Positions 19,321 to 32,207 of a DNA stretch of 64,000 nt are shown one piece after another. This DNA comes from Hydractinia symbiolongicarpus (taxonomy: Eukaryota; Cnidaria; Hydrozoa; Anthoathecata; Hydractiniidae), in NCBI RefSeq assembly GCF_029227915.1, contig NC_079880.1, positions 3,846,001 to 3,910,000 on the forward strand, given 5' to 3'. The number at the start of each line of letters is the position of its first letter. Position 1 is the first letter of the stretch. The notes under the pieces were generated by a model, which was not told the origin of the DNA, did not search any database, and was given only the letters and a program-made list of their open reading frames with translations. Position numbers and translations under genes: made by a program.

Positions 19321-22300
19321 ATTTCCCGAACTATTTTTTAAATTATTATTTCACCACTAAAGCCAATGAGACTTGTAGTATTTAAAAATATTTTCATTTT
19401 TGATGAGACGCTGAATAAAAGAAGTTTAATCGCCGGCAAACGAAAACCCGCGACTTCCCGTAAATCCCGGACTCAGCCCGTATAGTCAAAAGTATACAAA
19501 GAAAGTACCCAAGGAGTAAACTCATTTCCCGAAGGATTTTTTAAATTATTTTTGCACCACTAAAGCCCATGAGCTTTGTAGTTCTTAAAAATGTTTTCAT
19601 TTTTGATGAAACGCTGAATAAAAGAAGTTTAATTGCCGGCAAACGAAAACCCGCGACTTCCCGTAAATCCTGGGCTTGGCCCGTATAGTCAAAAGTATAC
19701 AAAGAAAGTACCCAGGGTGTAAACTCATTTCCCGAACTATTTTTTAAATTATTATTTCACCACTAAAGCCAATGAGACTTGTAGTATTTAAAAATATTTT
19801 CATTTTTGATGAGACGCTGAATAAAAGAAGTTTAATCGCCGGCAAACGAAAACCCGCGACTTCCCGTAAATCCCGGACTCAGCCCGTATAGTCAAAAGTA
19901 TACAAAGAAAGTACCCAAGGAGTAAACTCATTTCCCGAAGGATTTTTTAAATTATTTTTGCACCACTAAAGCCCATGAGCTTTGTAGTTCTTAAAAATGT
20001 TTTCATTTTTGATGAAACGCTGAATAAAAGAAGTTTAATTGCCGGCAAACGAAAACCCGCGACTTCCCGTAAATCCCGGACTCGGCCCGTATAGTCAAAA
20101 GTATACAAAGAAAGTACCCAGGGAGTAAACTCATTTCCCGAACGATTTTTTAAATGATTTTTTCACCTCTAAATCGCATGAGACTTGTAGTTTTCAAAAA
20201 TGTTTTTATTTTTGATGAGACGCTGAATAAAAGAAGTTTAATCGCCGGCAAACGAAAACCTGCGATTTCCCGTAAATCCCGGACTCGACCCGTATAGTCA
20301 AAAGTATACAAAGAAAGTACCCAGGGTGTAAACTCATTTCCCGAACGATTTTTTAAATTATTATTTCACCACTAAAGCCCATGAGACTTGTAGTATTTAA
20401 AAATATTTTCATTTTTGATGAGACGCTGAATAAAAGAAGTTTAATCGCCGGCAAACGAAAACCTGCGATTTCCCGTAAATCCCGGACTCGGCCCGTATAG
20501 TCAAAAGTATACAAAGAATGTACCCAGGGTGTAAACTCATTTCCCGAACGATTTTTTAAATTATTATTTCACCACTAAAGCCCATAAGACTTGTAGTATT
20601 TAAAAATATTTTCATTTTTGATGAGACGCTGAATAAAAGAAGTTTAATCGCCGGCAAACGAAAACCCGCGTCTTCCCGTAAATCCCCGACTCGGCCCGTA
20701 TAGTCAAAAGTATACAAAGAAAGTACCCAGGGTGTAAACTCATTTCCCGAACTATTTTTTAAATTATTATTTCACCACTAAAGCCAATGAGACTTGTAGT
20801 ATTTAAAAATATTTTCATTTTTGATGAGACGCTGAATAAAAGAAGTTTAATCGCCGGCAAACGAAAACCCGCGACTTCCCGTAAATCCCGGACTCAGCCC
20901 GTATAGTCAAAAGTATACAAAGAAAGTACCCAAGGAGTAAACTCATTTCCCGAAGGATTTTTTAAATTATTTTTGCACCACTAAAGCCCATGAGCTTTGT
21001 AGTTCTTAAAAATGTTTTCATTTTTGATGAAACGCTGAATAAAAGAAGTTTAATTGCCGGCAAACGAAAACCCGCGACTTCCCGTAAATCCCGGACTCGG
21101 CCCGTATAGTCAAAAGTATACAAAGAAAGTACCCAGGGAGTAAACTCATTTCCCGAACGATTTTTTAAATGATTTTTTCACCTCTAAATCGCATGAGACT
21201 TGTAGTTTTCAAAAATGTTTTTATTTTTGATGAGACGCTGAATAAAAGAAGTTTAATCGCCGGCAAACGAAAACCTGCGATTTCCCGTAAATCCCGGACT
21301 CGACCCGTATAGTCAAAAGTATACAAAGAAAGTACCCAGGGTGTAAACTCATTTCCCGAACGATTTTTTAAATTATTATTTCACCACTAAAGCCCATGAG
21401 ACTTGTAGTATTTAAAAATATTTTCATTTTTGATGAGACGCTGAATAAAAGAAGTTTAATCGCCGGCAAACGAAAACCTGCGATTTCCCGTAAATCCCGG
21501 ACTCGGCCCGTATAGTCAAAAGTATACAAAGAATGTACCCAGGGTGTAAACTCATTTCCCGAACGATTTTTTAAATTATTATTTCACCACTAAAGCCCAT
21601 AAGACTTGTAGTATTTAAAAATATTTTCATTTTTGATGAGACGCTGAATAAAAGAAGTTTAATCGCCGGCAAACGAAAACCCGCGTCTTCCCGTAAATCC
21701 CCGACTCGGCCCGTATAGTCAAAAGTATACAAAGAAAGTACCCAGGGAGTAAACTCATTTCCCAAACGATATTTTAAATTAATTTTCACCACTAAAACGC
21801 ATGAGACTTGTAGTTTTCAGAAATGTTTTCATTTTGGATGAGACGCTTAATGAAAGTTGTTTAATCGCCGGCAAACGAAAACCCGCGATTTCCCGTAAAT
21901 CCCGGGCTTGGCCCGTATAGTCGAATGTATACAAAGAAAGTACCCTGTGAGTAAACTCATTTCCCGAAGGATTTTTTAAATTATTTTTGCACCACTAAAG
22001 CCCATGAGCTTTGTAGTTCTTAAAAATGTTTTCATTTTTGATGAAACGCTGAATAAAAGAGGTTTAATTGCCGGCAAACGAAAACCCGCGACTTCCCGTA
22101 AATCCCGGACTCGGCCCGTATAGTCAAAAGTATACAAAGAAAGTACCCAGGGAGTAAACTCATTTCCCGAACGATTTTTTAAATGATTTTTTCACCTCTA
22201 AATCGCATGAGACTTGTAGTTTTCAAAAATGTTTTTATTTTTGATGAGACGCTGAATAAAAGAAGTTTAATCGCCGGCAAACGAAAACCTGCGATTTCCC

Positions 22301-24430
22301 GTAAATCCCGGACTCGACCCGTATAGTCAAAAGTATACAAAGAAAGTACCCAGGGTGTAAACTCATTTCCCGAACGATTTTTTAAATTATTATTTCACCA
22401 CTAAGGCCCATGAGACTTGTAGTATTTAAAAATATTTTCATTTTTGATGAGACGCTGAATAAAAGAAGTTTAATCGCCGGCAAACGAAAACCTGCGATTT
22501 CCCGTAAATCCCGGACTCGGCCCGTATAGTCAAAAGTATACAAAGAAAGTACCCAAGGAGTAAACTCATTTCCCGAAGGATTTTTTAAATTATTTTTGCA
22601 CCACTAAAGCCCATGAGCTTTGTAGTTCTTAAAAATGTTTTCATTTTTGATGAAACGCTGAATAAAAGAAGTTTAATTGCCGGCAAACGAAAACCCGCGA
22701 CTTCCCGTAAATCCCGGACTCGGCCCGTATAGTCAAAAGTATACAAAGAAAGTACCCAGGGAGTAAACTCATTTCCCGAACGATTTTTTAAATGATTTTT
22801 TCACCTCTAAATCGCATGAGACTTGTAGTTTTCAAAAATGTTTTTATTTTTGATGAGACGCTGAATAAAAGAAGTTTAATCGCCGGCAAACGAAAACCTG
22901 CGATTTCCCGTAAATCCCGGACTCGACCCGTATAGTCAAAAGTATACAAAGAAAGTACCCAGGGTGTAAACTCATTTCCCGAACGATTTTTTAAATTATT
23001 ATTTCACCACTAAAGCCCATGAGACTTGTAGTATTTAAAAATATTTTCATTTTTGATGAGACGCTGAATAAAAGAAGTTTAATCGCCGGCAAACGAAAAC
23101 CTGCGATTTCCCGTAAATCCCGGACTCGGCCCGTATAGTCAAAAGTATACAAAGAATGTACCCAGGGTGTAAACTCATTTCCCGAACGATTTTTTAAATT
23201 ATTATTTCACCACTAAAGCCCATAAGACTTGTAGTATTTAAAAATATTTTCATTTTTGATGAGACGCTGAATAAAAGAAGTTTAATCGCCGGCAAACGAA
23301 AACCCGCGTCTTCCCGTAAATCCCCGACTCGGCCCGTATAGTCAAAAGTATACAAAGAAAGTACCCAGGGAGTAAACTCATTTCCCAAACGATATTTTAA
23401 ATTAATTTTCACCACTAAAACGCATGAGACTAGTAGTTTTCAGAAATGTTTTCATTTTGGATGAGACGCTTAATGAAAGTTGTTTAATCGCCGGCAAACG
23501 AAAACCCGCGATTTCCCGTAAATCCCGGGCTTGGCCCGTATAGTCGAATGTATACAAAGAAAGTACCCTGTGAGTAAACTCATTTCCCGAAGGATTTTTT
23601 AAATTATTTTTGCACCACTAAAGCCCATGAGCTTTGTAGTTCTTAAAAATGTTTTCATTTTTGATGAAACGCTGAATAAAAGAAGTTTAATTGCCGGCAA
23701 ACGAAAACCCGCGACTTCCCGTAAATCGCGGACTCGGCCCGTATAGTCAAAAGTATACAAAGAAAGTACCCAGGGAGTAAACTCATTTCCCGAACGATTT
23801 TTTAAATGATTTTTTCACCTCTAAATCGCATGAGACTTGTAGTTTTCAAAAATGTTTTTATTTTTGATGAGACGCTGAATAAAAGAAGTTTAATCGCCGG
23901 CAAACGAAAACCTGCGATTTCCCGTAAATCCCGGACTCGACCCGTATAGTCAAAAGTATACAAAGAAAGTACCCAGGGTGTAAACTCATTTCCCGAACGA
24001 TTTTTTAAATTATTATTTCACCACTAAAGCCCATGAGACTTGTAGTATTTAAAAATATTTTCATTTTTGATGAGACGCTGAATAAAAGAAGTTTAATCGC
24101 CGGCAAACGAAAACCTGCGATTTCCCGTAAATCCCGGACTCGGCCCGTATAGTCAAAAGTATACAAAGAATGTACCCAGGGTGTAAACTCATTTCCCGAA
24201 CGATTTTTTAAATTATTATTTCACCACTAAAGCCCATAAGACTTGTAGTATTTAAAAATATTTTCATTTTTGATGAGACGCTGAATAAAAGAAGTTTAAT
24301 CGCCGGCAAACGAAAACCCGCGTCTTCCCGTAAATCCCCGACTCGGCCCGTATAGTCAAAAGTATACAAAGAAAGTACCCAGGGAGTAAACTCATTTCCC
24401 AAACGATATTTTAAATTAATTTTCACCACT
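19321..24430. repeat. Nested two-, five- and eight-monomer higher-order repeats
   Basis: The marker CGAACTATTTTTTAAATT occurs at 19327, 19733 and 20748, giving steps of 406 and 1015 bp. The marker CACCTCTAAATCGCATGAG recurs at about 1015-bp steps (20166, 21181), then near 22195, 22805 and 23819. The monomer with GCGTCTTCCCG recurs with steps of 1623 and 1014 bp (21.6, 23.2, 24.2 kb). The pattern is that of repeated unequal exchange shifting by whole monomers. Confidence 0.8.
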
Positions 24431-27400
24431 AAAACGCATGAGACTTGTAGTTTTCAGAAATGTTTTCATTTTGGATGAGACGCTTAATGAAAGTTGTTTA
24501 ATCGCCGGCAAACGAAAACCCGCGATTTCCCGTAAATCCCGGGCTTGGCCCGTATAGTCGAATGTATACAAAGAAAGTACCCTGTGAGTAAACTCATTTC
24601 CAGAACGATTTTTTAAATTATTATTTCACCACTAAAACGCATGAGACTTGTAGTTTTCAAAAATGTTTTCATTTTTGATGAGACGCTTAATGAAAGAGGT
24701 TTAATCGCCGGCAAACGAAATCCCGCGTTTTCCCGTAAATCCGGGGCTTGGCCCGTATAGTCGAATGTATACAAAGAAAGTACCCTGTGAGTAAACTCAT
24801 TTTCGGAACGATTTTTTAAATTATTTTTTCACCACTACAACGCATGAGACTTGTAGTTTTCAAAAAGGTTTTCATTTTTGATGAGACACTGAATAAAAGA
24901 AGTTTAATCGCAGGCAAACGAAAACCCGCCATTTCCCGTAAACCCCGGACTCGGCCCGTATAGTCAAAAGTATACAAAGAAAGTACCCAGGGAGTAAACT
25001 CATTTTCCGAACGATATTTAAATTATTTTTTCACCACTACAACGCATGAGACTTGTAGTTTTCAAAAATATTTTCATTTTTGATGAGAGGGTTAATGAAA
25101 GAAGTTTAATCGCCGGCAAACGAAATCCCGCCATTTCCCGTAAATCCCGGGCTTGGCCCGTGTAGTCGAATGTATACAAAGAAAGTACCCTGTGAGTAAA
25201 CTTATTTCCAAAACGATTTTTTAAATTATCTTTTCACCACTAAAACGCATGAGACTTGTAGTTTTTAAAAATGTTTTCATTTTTGATGAGACGCTGAATA
25301 AAAGAAGTTTAATCGACGGCAAACGAAAACCCGCCATTTCCCGTAAACCCCGGACTCGACCCGTATAGTCAAAAGTATACAAAGAAAGTACCCAGGGAGT
25401 AAACTCATTTCCCGAACGATTTTTTATATTATTTTCTTTACCACTAAACGCATGAGACGTGTAGTTTTCAAAAATATTTTCATATTTGATGGGACGCTGA
25501 ATAAAAGAAGTTTAATCGCCGGCAAACGAAAATCCGCGATTTCCCGTAAATCCCGGACTCGACCCGTATAGTCAAAAGTATACAAAGAAAGTACCCAGGG
25601 AGTAAACTCATTTCCCGAACGATTTTTTAAATTATTTTTTCACCACTAAAACGCATGAGACTTGTAGTTTTCAAAAATGTTTTCATTTTTGATGAGACGC
25701 TTAATGAAAGAGGTTTAATCGCCGGCAAACAAAATCCCGCGTTTTCCCGTAAATCCGGGGCTTGGCCCGTATAGTCGAATGTATACAAAGAAAGTACCCT
25801 GTGAGTAAACTCATTTTCCGAACGATTTTTTAAATTATTTTTTCACCACTACAACGCATGAGACTTGTAGTTTTCAAAAATGTTTTCATTTTTGATGAGA
25901 CACTGAATAAAAGAAGTTTAATCGCCGGCAAACGAAAACCCGCCATTTCCCGTAAACCCCGGACTCGGCCCGTATAGTCAAAAGTATACAAAGAAAGTAC
26001 CCAGCGAGTAAACTCATTATCCGAACGATTTTTTATATTATTTTTTCACCACTACAACGCATGAGACTTGTAGTTTTCAAAAATATTTTCATTTTTGATG
26101 AGACGCTGAATAAAAGAAGTTTAATCGCCGGCAAACGAAAACCCGCGTCTTCCCGTAAATCCCCGACTCGGCCCGTATAGTCAAAAGTATACAAAGAAAG
26201 TACCCAGGGAGTAAACTCATTTCCCAAACGATATTTTAAATTAATTTTCACCACTAAAACGCATGAGACTTGTAGTTTTCAGAAATGTTTTCATTTTGGA
26301 TGAGACGCTTAATGAAAGTTGTTTAATCGCCGGCAAACGAAAACCCGCGATTTCCCGTAAATCCCGGGCTTGGCCCGTATAGTCGAATGTATACAAAGAA
26401 AGTACCCTGTGAGTAAACTCATTTCCAGAACGATTTTTTAAATTATTATTTCACCACTAAAACGCATGAGACTTGTAGTTTTCAAAAATGTTTTCATTTT
26501 TGATGAGACGCTTAATGAAAGAGGTTTAATCGCCGGCAAACGAAATCCCGCGTTTTCCCGTAAATCCGGGGCTTGGCCCGTATAGTCGAATGTATACAAA
26601 GAAAGTACCCTGTGAGTAAACTCATTTTCGGAACGATTTTTTAAATTATTTTTTCACCACTACAACGCATGAGACTTGTAGTTTTCAAAAATGTTTTCAT
26701 TTTTGATGAGACACTGAATAAAAGAAGTTTAATCGCAGGCAAACGAAAACCCGCCATTTCCCGTAAACCCCGGACTCGGCCCGTATAGTCAAAAGTATAC
26801 AAAGAAAGTACCCAGGGAGTAAACTCATTTTCCGAACGATATTTAAATTATTTTTTCACCACTACAACGCATGAGACTTGTAGTTTTCAAAAATATTTTC
26901 ATTTTTGATGAGAGGGTTAATGAAAGAAGTTTAATCGCCGGCAAACGAAATCCCGCGATTTCCCGTAAATCCCGGGCTTGGCCCGTGTAGTCGAATGTAT
27001 ACAAAGAAAGTACCCTGTGAGTAAACTTATTTCCAAAACGATTTTTTAAATTATCTTTTCACCACTAAAACGCATGAGACTTGTAGTTTTTAAAAATGTT
27101 TTCATTTTTGATGAGACGCTGAATAAAAGAAGTTTAATCGACGGCAAACGAAAACCCGCCATTTCCCGTAAACCCCGGACTCGACCCGTATAGTCAAAAG
27201 TATACAAAGAAAGTACCCAGGGAGTAAACTCATTTCCCGAACGATTTTTTATATTATTTTCTTTACCACTAAACGCATGAGACGTGTAGTTTTCAAAAAT
27301 ATTTTCATATTTGATGGGACGCTGAATAAAAGAAGTTTAATCGCCGGCAAACGAAAATCCGCGATTTCCCGTAAATCCCGGACTCGACCCGTATAGTCAA

Positions 27401-28080
27401 AAGTATACAAAGAAAGTACCCAGGGAGTAAACTCATTTCCCGAACGATTTTTTAAATTATTTTTTCACCACTAAAACGCATGAGACTTGTAGTTTTCAAA
27501 AATGTTTTCATTTTTGATGAGACGCTTAATGAAAGAGGTTTAATCGCCGGCAAACAAAATCCCGCGTTTTCCCGTAAATCCGGGGCTTGGCCCGTATAGT
27601 CGAATGTATACAAAGAAAGTACCCTGTGAGTAAACTCATTTTCCGAACGATTTTTTAAATTATTTTTTCACCACTACAACGCATGAGACTTGTAGTTTTC
27701 AAAAATGTTTTCATTTTTGATGAGACACTGAATAAAAGAAGTTTAATCGCCGGCAAACGAAAACCCGCCATTTCCCGTAAACCCCGGACTCGGCCCGTAT
27801 AGTCAAAAGTATACAAAGAAAGTACCCAGCGAGTAAACTCATTATCCGAACGATTTTTTATATTATTTTTTCACCACTACAACGCATGAGACTTGTAGTT
27901 TTCAAAAATATTTTCATTTTTGATGAGACGCTGAATAAAAGAAGTTTAATCGCCCTCAAACGAAAATCCGCGATTTCCCGTAAATCCCGGACTCGGCCCG
28001 TATAGTCCAAAGTATACAAAGAAAGTACCCAGGGAGTTAACTCATTTCCCGAACGATTTTTTAAAGTATTTTTTCACCAC
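24430..28080. repeat. Nine-monomer higher-order repeat, 1825 bp, two copies
   Basis: Markers separated by exactly 1825 bp include GAGAGGGTTAATG (25086 and 26911) and TTTACCACTAAACGCATGAG with GACGTG (25438 and 27263). The GCGTCTTCCCG monomer that starts the block also lies 1825 bp after its predecessor (24208 and 26033). Few differences separate the copies. Confidence 0.85.
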
Positions 28081-28600
28081 TAAAACGCATGAGACTTGTA
28101 GTTTTCAAAAATGTTTTCATTTTTGATGAGACGCTTATTAAAAGAGGTTTAATCGCCGGCAAACGAAATCCCGCGATTTCCCGTAAATCCCGGGCTTGGC
28201 CCGTATAGTCGAATGTATACAAAGAAAGTACCCAGGGAGTAAACTCATTTCCCGAACGATTTTTTAATTTGTTTTTTTCACCACTAAAACGCATGAGACT
28301 TGTAGTTTTCAAAATTGTTTTCATTTTGATGAGACGCTTAATGAAAGAGGTTTAATCGCCGGCAAACGAAATCCCGCGTTTTCCCGTAAATCCTGGGCTT
28401 GGCCCGTATAGTCGAATGTATACAAAGAAAGTACCCAGGGAGTAAACTCATTTCCCGAACGATTTTTTAAATTTTTTTTTCACCACTAAAACGCATGAGA
28501 CTTGTAGTTTTCAAAAATGTTTTCATTTTTGATGAGACGCTGAGTAAAAGAAGTTTAATCGCCCTCAAACGAAAATCCGCGATTTCCCGTAAATCCCGGA

Positions 28601-30202
28601 TTTTTTTTTTTTTTTTGATTTTTGATTTTCTCTTTATTTAACGTCGATAGATACAATAGTATTTAAATAACTAATTTAAATCGACAACAAAACGTAAAAC
28701 AAGGCAAACAGCGATAAAGAATAAGAAAAATAAATAAATAAATAAGTAAAGTTAAAATATGTATGGTATATCCATGCATATTTTACAGGTGCAAACATCA
28801 CCTTCCCAAAATTTTATTGAGCTACGGAAGGCTTCGAGAGAAGGAGCATTCTTTGTAGCGTCAGGCACAGATATCCATAGCTTCCCTGCAATATTTGATA
28901 AAGTATTTAAGCCATAGTACGTTGTCCGACAAGTTGGTCGCCTGATCAAATTAAAGCAACGAACGTTGTACTTGTTTTCCCTAACAGAAAATATCTCGTT
29001 CATAAATAGAGGTGACAATCCATTTAAAAATTTGTAAACCTCTTTCATTAAATTCTGTAAATTGATGATGTGAATATTTTTAACATTACATAAAGATAAA
29101 AGTTCATCGTAACTGCCATTTATATCGTCCTGTATGATTCTTAGACAACGTTCATGAATACGATTGATTCGATTATTCGCAACTTTTCCACAAAACATCC
29201 ATACTAAGGGACAGTAAGAAAACTGAGACAAAATAAATGAATTGAAGAGAAAACGCTTCATCTTGGGTGTCAAAAAGGAAGATATCCTTTGAAGCACGTT
29301 GAGTTTCCTACTAGCCTTATTACAGATGTTTTTGACATGCGAATGAAAGTTTAGTCTCGAGTCAATCGTGACACCAAGAAGCACTACAGACGATTTACAC
29401 GCAATTTTCAAATGGTTAAATATCAAACTTTCATCGTGATGACCTAATACAATATATTGATACTTTTTCAAATTTATTGCTAAGTAATTTTCATAAAACC
29501 AATTATTAACTATGACCAAATTAGTAAGCAGTGTTTGTTTTACATCTTCTAATGAATTTTCACAAGCATATAAGGTGTTATCATCTGCAAAGTTACAAAG
29601 GGATGATTGAATAATGAACCAGAATAAATCGTTTATAGAATAATTGAAGAAAGGAGGTCCTAAGATTGATCCTTGTGGAACTCCAACTTGAAGAGGAAGC
29701 CATTCGCTAAAAGAAGAATTTATTCTGGTTCTCTGAAAACGATTTTTCAAGTATGAGTGAATAAATAATAAAGAAGATTCAGAAAAACCATAGGCATGCA
29801 GCTTTGCAATAAGCAAATCATGGTTGATAGTATCAAAAGCTTTTGAAAGGTCCATTAGCACTGCTCCAACTACACCCTTATTATCAAGTGTGCTTTTCCA
29901 TTGTTCAATCATTCGAATGAGAGCATATTGTGTATTATAACCCTTTCTGAAGCCTGATAGATGAGGGCTGAGTTTGTCATGCGTAAAAGTGTGCATTTGA
30001 TTAAGAATAATTCTTTCAAAAACCTTTGATAAACAGGGAAGCAAGCTAACAGGTCTATAGTTCTCCTTATCATTACAGTCATCCTTCTTAAAAACAGGTA
30101 TAACCTCTGCAAGTTTTAAATCATCAGGAAAAATATTAGACTGTAAACAAAAATTTATAATATTAGTGAGGATAGGAACAAAGATATGAATAAACTTCTT
30201 CA
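28601..30202 (-). mobile_element. 5'-truncated non-LTR retrotransposon, copy 1
   Basis: This 1602-bp insert lies in reverse orientation. Its 3' end is a 16-base poly-A (poly-T on plus, 28601-28616) preceded by two TCAAAAA-like units and an AATAAA signal (plus-strand 28633-28638). The 5' end stops abruptly at the satellite ACAAAGAAAG. The satellite ends at TCCCGGA on the left and resumes at ACAAAG on the right. About 24 bases of the monomer are missing and no target duplication is seen. The endonuclease domain and ORF1 are absent, as expected for a 5'-truncated copy. Confidence 0.9.
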
Positions 30203-30206
30203 ACAA
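28752..30206 (-). CDS. Reverse transcriptase fragment (Jockey superfamily, CR1/L2-like), copy 1
   Basis: An open frame of 484 codons ends in TAA. Its first codons (TTG) straddle the satellite junction at 30202/30203, so no native start is present. Visible reverse transcriptase motifs: IPVFKKDD (36-43); YRPVSLLPCLSKVFERII (50-67); motif A MDLSKAFD with catalytic D119; motif B VPQGS (176-180); motif C FADD (206-209), supplying the other two catalytic aspartates; LLGVTID (276-282); then the thumb and a C-terminal segment ending in a Cys-rich CTCKIC. LGPPFFNYSINDL after motif B departs from the usual hydrophobic pattern of the family. The N-terminal endonuclease is missing, so the fragment cannot mobilise itself. 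It is flanked by its own 3' tail on the left and satellite on both sides. Confidence 0.88.
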   Translation of the reverse strand: MLKKFIHIFVPILTNIINFCLQSNIFPDDLKLAEVIPVFKKDDCNDKENYRPVSLLPCLSKVFERIILNQMHTFTHDKLSPHLSGFRKGYNTQYALIRMIEQWKSTLDNKGVVGAVLMDLSKAFDTINHDLLIAKLHAYGFSESSLLFIHSYLKNRFQRTRINSSFSEWLPLQVGVPQGSILGPPFFNYSINDLFWFIIQSSLCNFADDNTLYACENSLEDVKQTLLTNLVIVNNWFYENYLAINLKKYQYIVLGHHDESLIFNHLKIACKSSVVLLGVTIDSRLNFHSHVKNICNKASRKLNVLQRISSFLTPKMKRFLFNSFILSQFSYCPLVWMFCGKVANNRINRIHERCLRIIQDDINGSYDELLSLCNVKNIHIINLQNLMKEVYKFLNGLSPLFMNEIFSVRENKYNVRCFNLIRRPTCRTTYYGLNTLSNIAGKLWISVPDATKNAPSLEAFRSSIKFWEGDVCTCKICMDIPYIF

Positions 30207-32207
30207 AGAAAGTACCCAGGGTGTAAACTCATTTCCCGAACTATTTTTTAAATTATTATTTCACCACTAAAGCCCATGAGACTTGTAGTATTTAAAAATA
30301 TTTTCATTTTTGATGAGACGCTGAATAAAAGAAGTTTAATCGCCGGCAAACGAAAACCCGCGACTTCCCGTAAATCCCGGACTCAGCCCGTATAGTCAAA
30401 AGTATACAAAGAAAGTACCCAGGAAGTAAACTCATTTCCCGAACGATTTTTTAAATTATTTTTTCACCACTAAAACGCATGAGCCTTGTAGTTTTCAAAA
30501 ATGTTTTCATTTTTGATGAGACGCTGAATAAAAGAAGTTTAATCGCCGGCAAACGAAAACCTGCGATTTCCCGTAAATCCCGGACTCGGCCCGTATAGTC
30601 AAAAGTATACAAAGAAATTACCCAGGAAGTAAACTCATTTCCCAAACGATATTTTAAATTAATTTTCACCACTAAAACGCATGAGACTTGTAGTTTTCAG
30701 AAATGTTTTCATTTTTGATGAGACGCTTAATGAAAGTTGTTTAATCGCCGGCAAACGAAAACCCGCGATTTCCCGTAAATCACGGGCTTGGCCCGTATAG
30801 TCAAAAGTATACAAAGAAAGTACCCGGGGTGTAAACTCATTTCCCGAACGATTTTTTAAATTATTATTTTACCACTAAAGCCCATGAGACTTGTAGTTTT
30901 CAAAAATGTTTTCATTTTTGATGAGACGCTGAATAAAAGAAGTTTAATCGCCGGAAAACGAAAACCCGCCATTTCCCGTAAACCCCGGACTCGGCCCGCA
31001 TAGTCAAAAGTATACAAAGAAAGTACCCAGGGAGTAAACTCATTTCCCGAACGATTTTTTAAATTATTTTTTCACCACTAAATCGCATGAGACTTGTAGT
31101 TTTCAAAAATGTTTTCATTTTTGATGAGACGCTGAATAAAAGAAGTTTAATCGCCGGCAAACGAAAACCTGCGATTTGCCGTAAATCCCGGACTCGGCCC
31201 GTATAGTCGAATGTATACAAAGAAAGTACCCTGTGAGTAAACTCATTTTCCGAACGATTTTTTAAATTATTTTTTCACCACTACAACGCATGAGACTTGT
31301 AGTTTTCAAAAATGTTTTCATTTTTGATGAGACACTGAATAAAAGAAGTTTAATCGCCGGCAAACGAAAACCCGCCATTTCCCGTAAACCCCGGACTCGG
31401 CCCGTATAGTCAAAAGTATACAAAGAAAGTACCCAGCGAGTAAACTCATTATCCGAACGATTTTTTATATTATTTTTTCACCACTACAACGCATGAGACT
31501 TGTAGTTTTCAAAAATATTTTCATTTTTGATGAGACGCTGAATAAAAGAAGTTTAATCGCCCTCAAACGAAAATCCGCGATTTCCCGTAAATCCCGGACT
31601 CGGCCCGTATAGTCCAAAGTATACAAAGAAAGTACCCAGGGAGTTAACTCATTTCCCGAACGATTTTTTAAAGTATTTTTTCACCACTAAAACGCATGAG
31701 ACTTGTAGTTTTCAAAAATGTTTTCATTTTTGATGAGACGCTTATTAAAAGAGGTTTAATCGCCGGCAAACGAAATCCCGCGATTTCCCGTAAATCCCGG
31801 GCTTGGCCCGTATAGTCGAATGTATACAAAGAAAGTACCCAGGGAGTAAACTCATTTCCCGAACGATTTTTTAATTTGTTTTTTTCACCACTAAAACGCA
31901 TGAGACTTGTAGTTTTCAAAATTGTTTTCATTTTGATGAGACGATTAATGAAAGAGGTTTAATCGCCGGCAAACGAAATCCCGCGTTTTCCCGTAAATCC
32001 TGGGCTTGGCCCGTATAGTCGAATGTATACAAAGAAAGTACCCAGGGAGTAAACTCATTTCCCGAACGATTTTTTAAATTTTTTTTTCACCACTAAAACG
32101 CATGAGACTTGTAGTTTTCAAAAATGTTTTCATTTTTGATGAGACGCTGAGTAAAAGAAGTTTAATCGCCCTCAAACGAAAATCCGCGATTTCCCGTAAA
32201 TCCCGGA
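30203..32207. repeat. 203-bp satellite array, block C
   Basis: About ten monomers lie between retrotransposon copies 1 and 2. The left half repeats the right flank of the element (AAATTACCCAGGAAG, CCCGGGGTGT, CTCGGCCCGCATAG monomers). From 31201 the sequence restarts as a copy of 27594 onward. No gene is present. Confidence 0.95.

Larger units (their letters stand above)
14179..28600. repeat. 203-bp satellite array, block B
   Basis: This is about 14.4 kb of the same monomer family with no gene. New subtypes appear, including CACTAAAGCCCATGAG, CACCACTACAACGCATGAG, GAGAGGGTTAATG, and the AAAGCCCATGAGCTTTGTAGTTC form with GATGAAACGCTG. The start of the block (14215-14900) is matched by 18265-18950, offset 4052 bp (20 monomers). 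Confidence 0.96.

Noticed and set aside
29909-30112. 67-codon open frame inside the reverse transcriptase, repeated in all copies
   Set aside because: It is another frame of the reverse transcriptase coding region and recurs only because the element was duplicated.
28752-30206. Retron, group II intron or DGR reverse transcriptase
   Set aside because: The motif set, 3' poly-A with AATAAA, the C-terminal Cys-rich end and satellite surroundings fit a eukaryotic non-LTR element. No retron RNA, intron structure or variable repeat is present.
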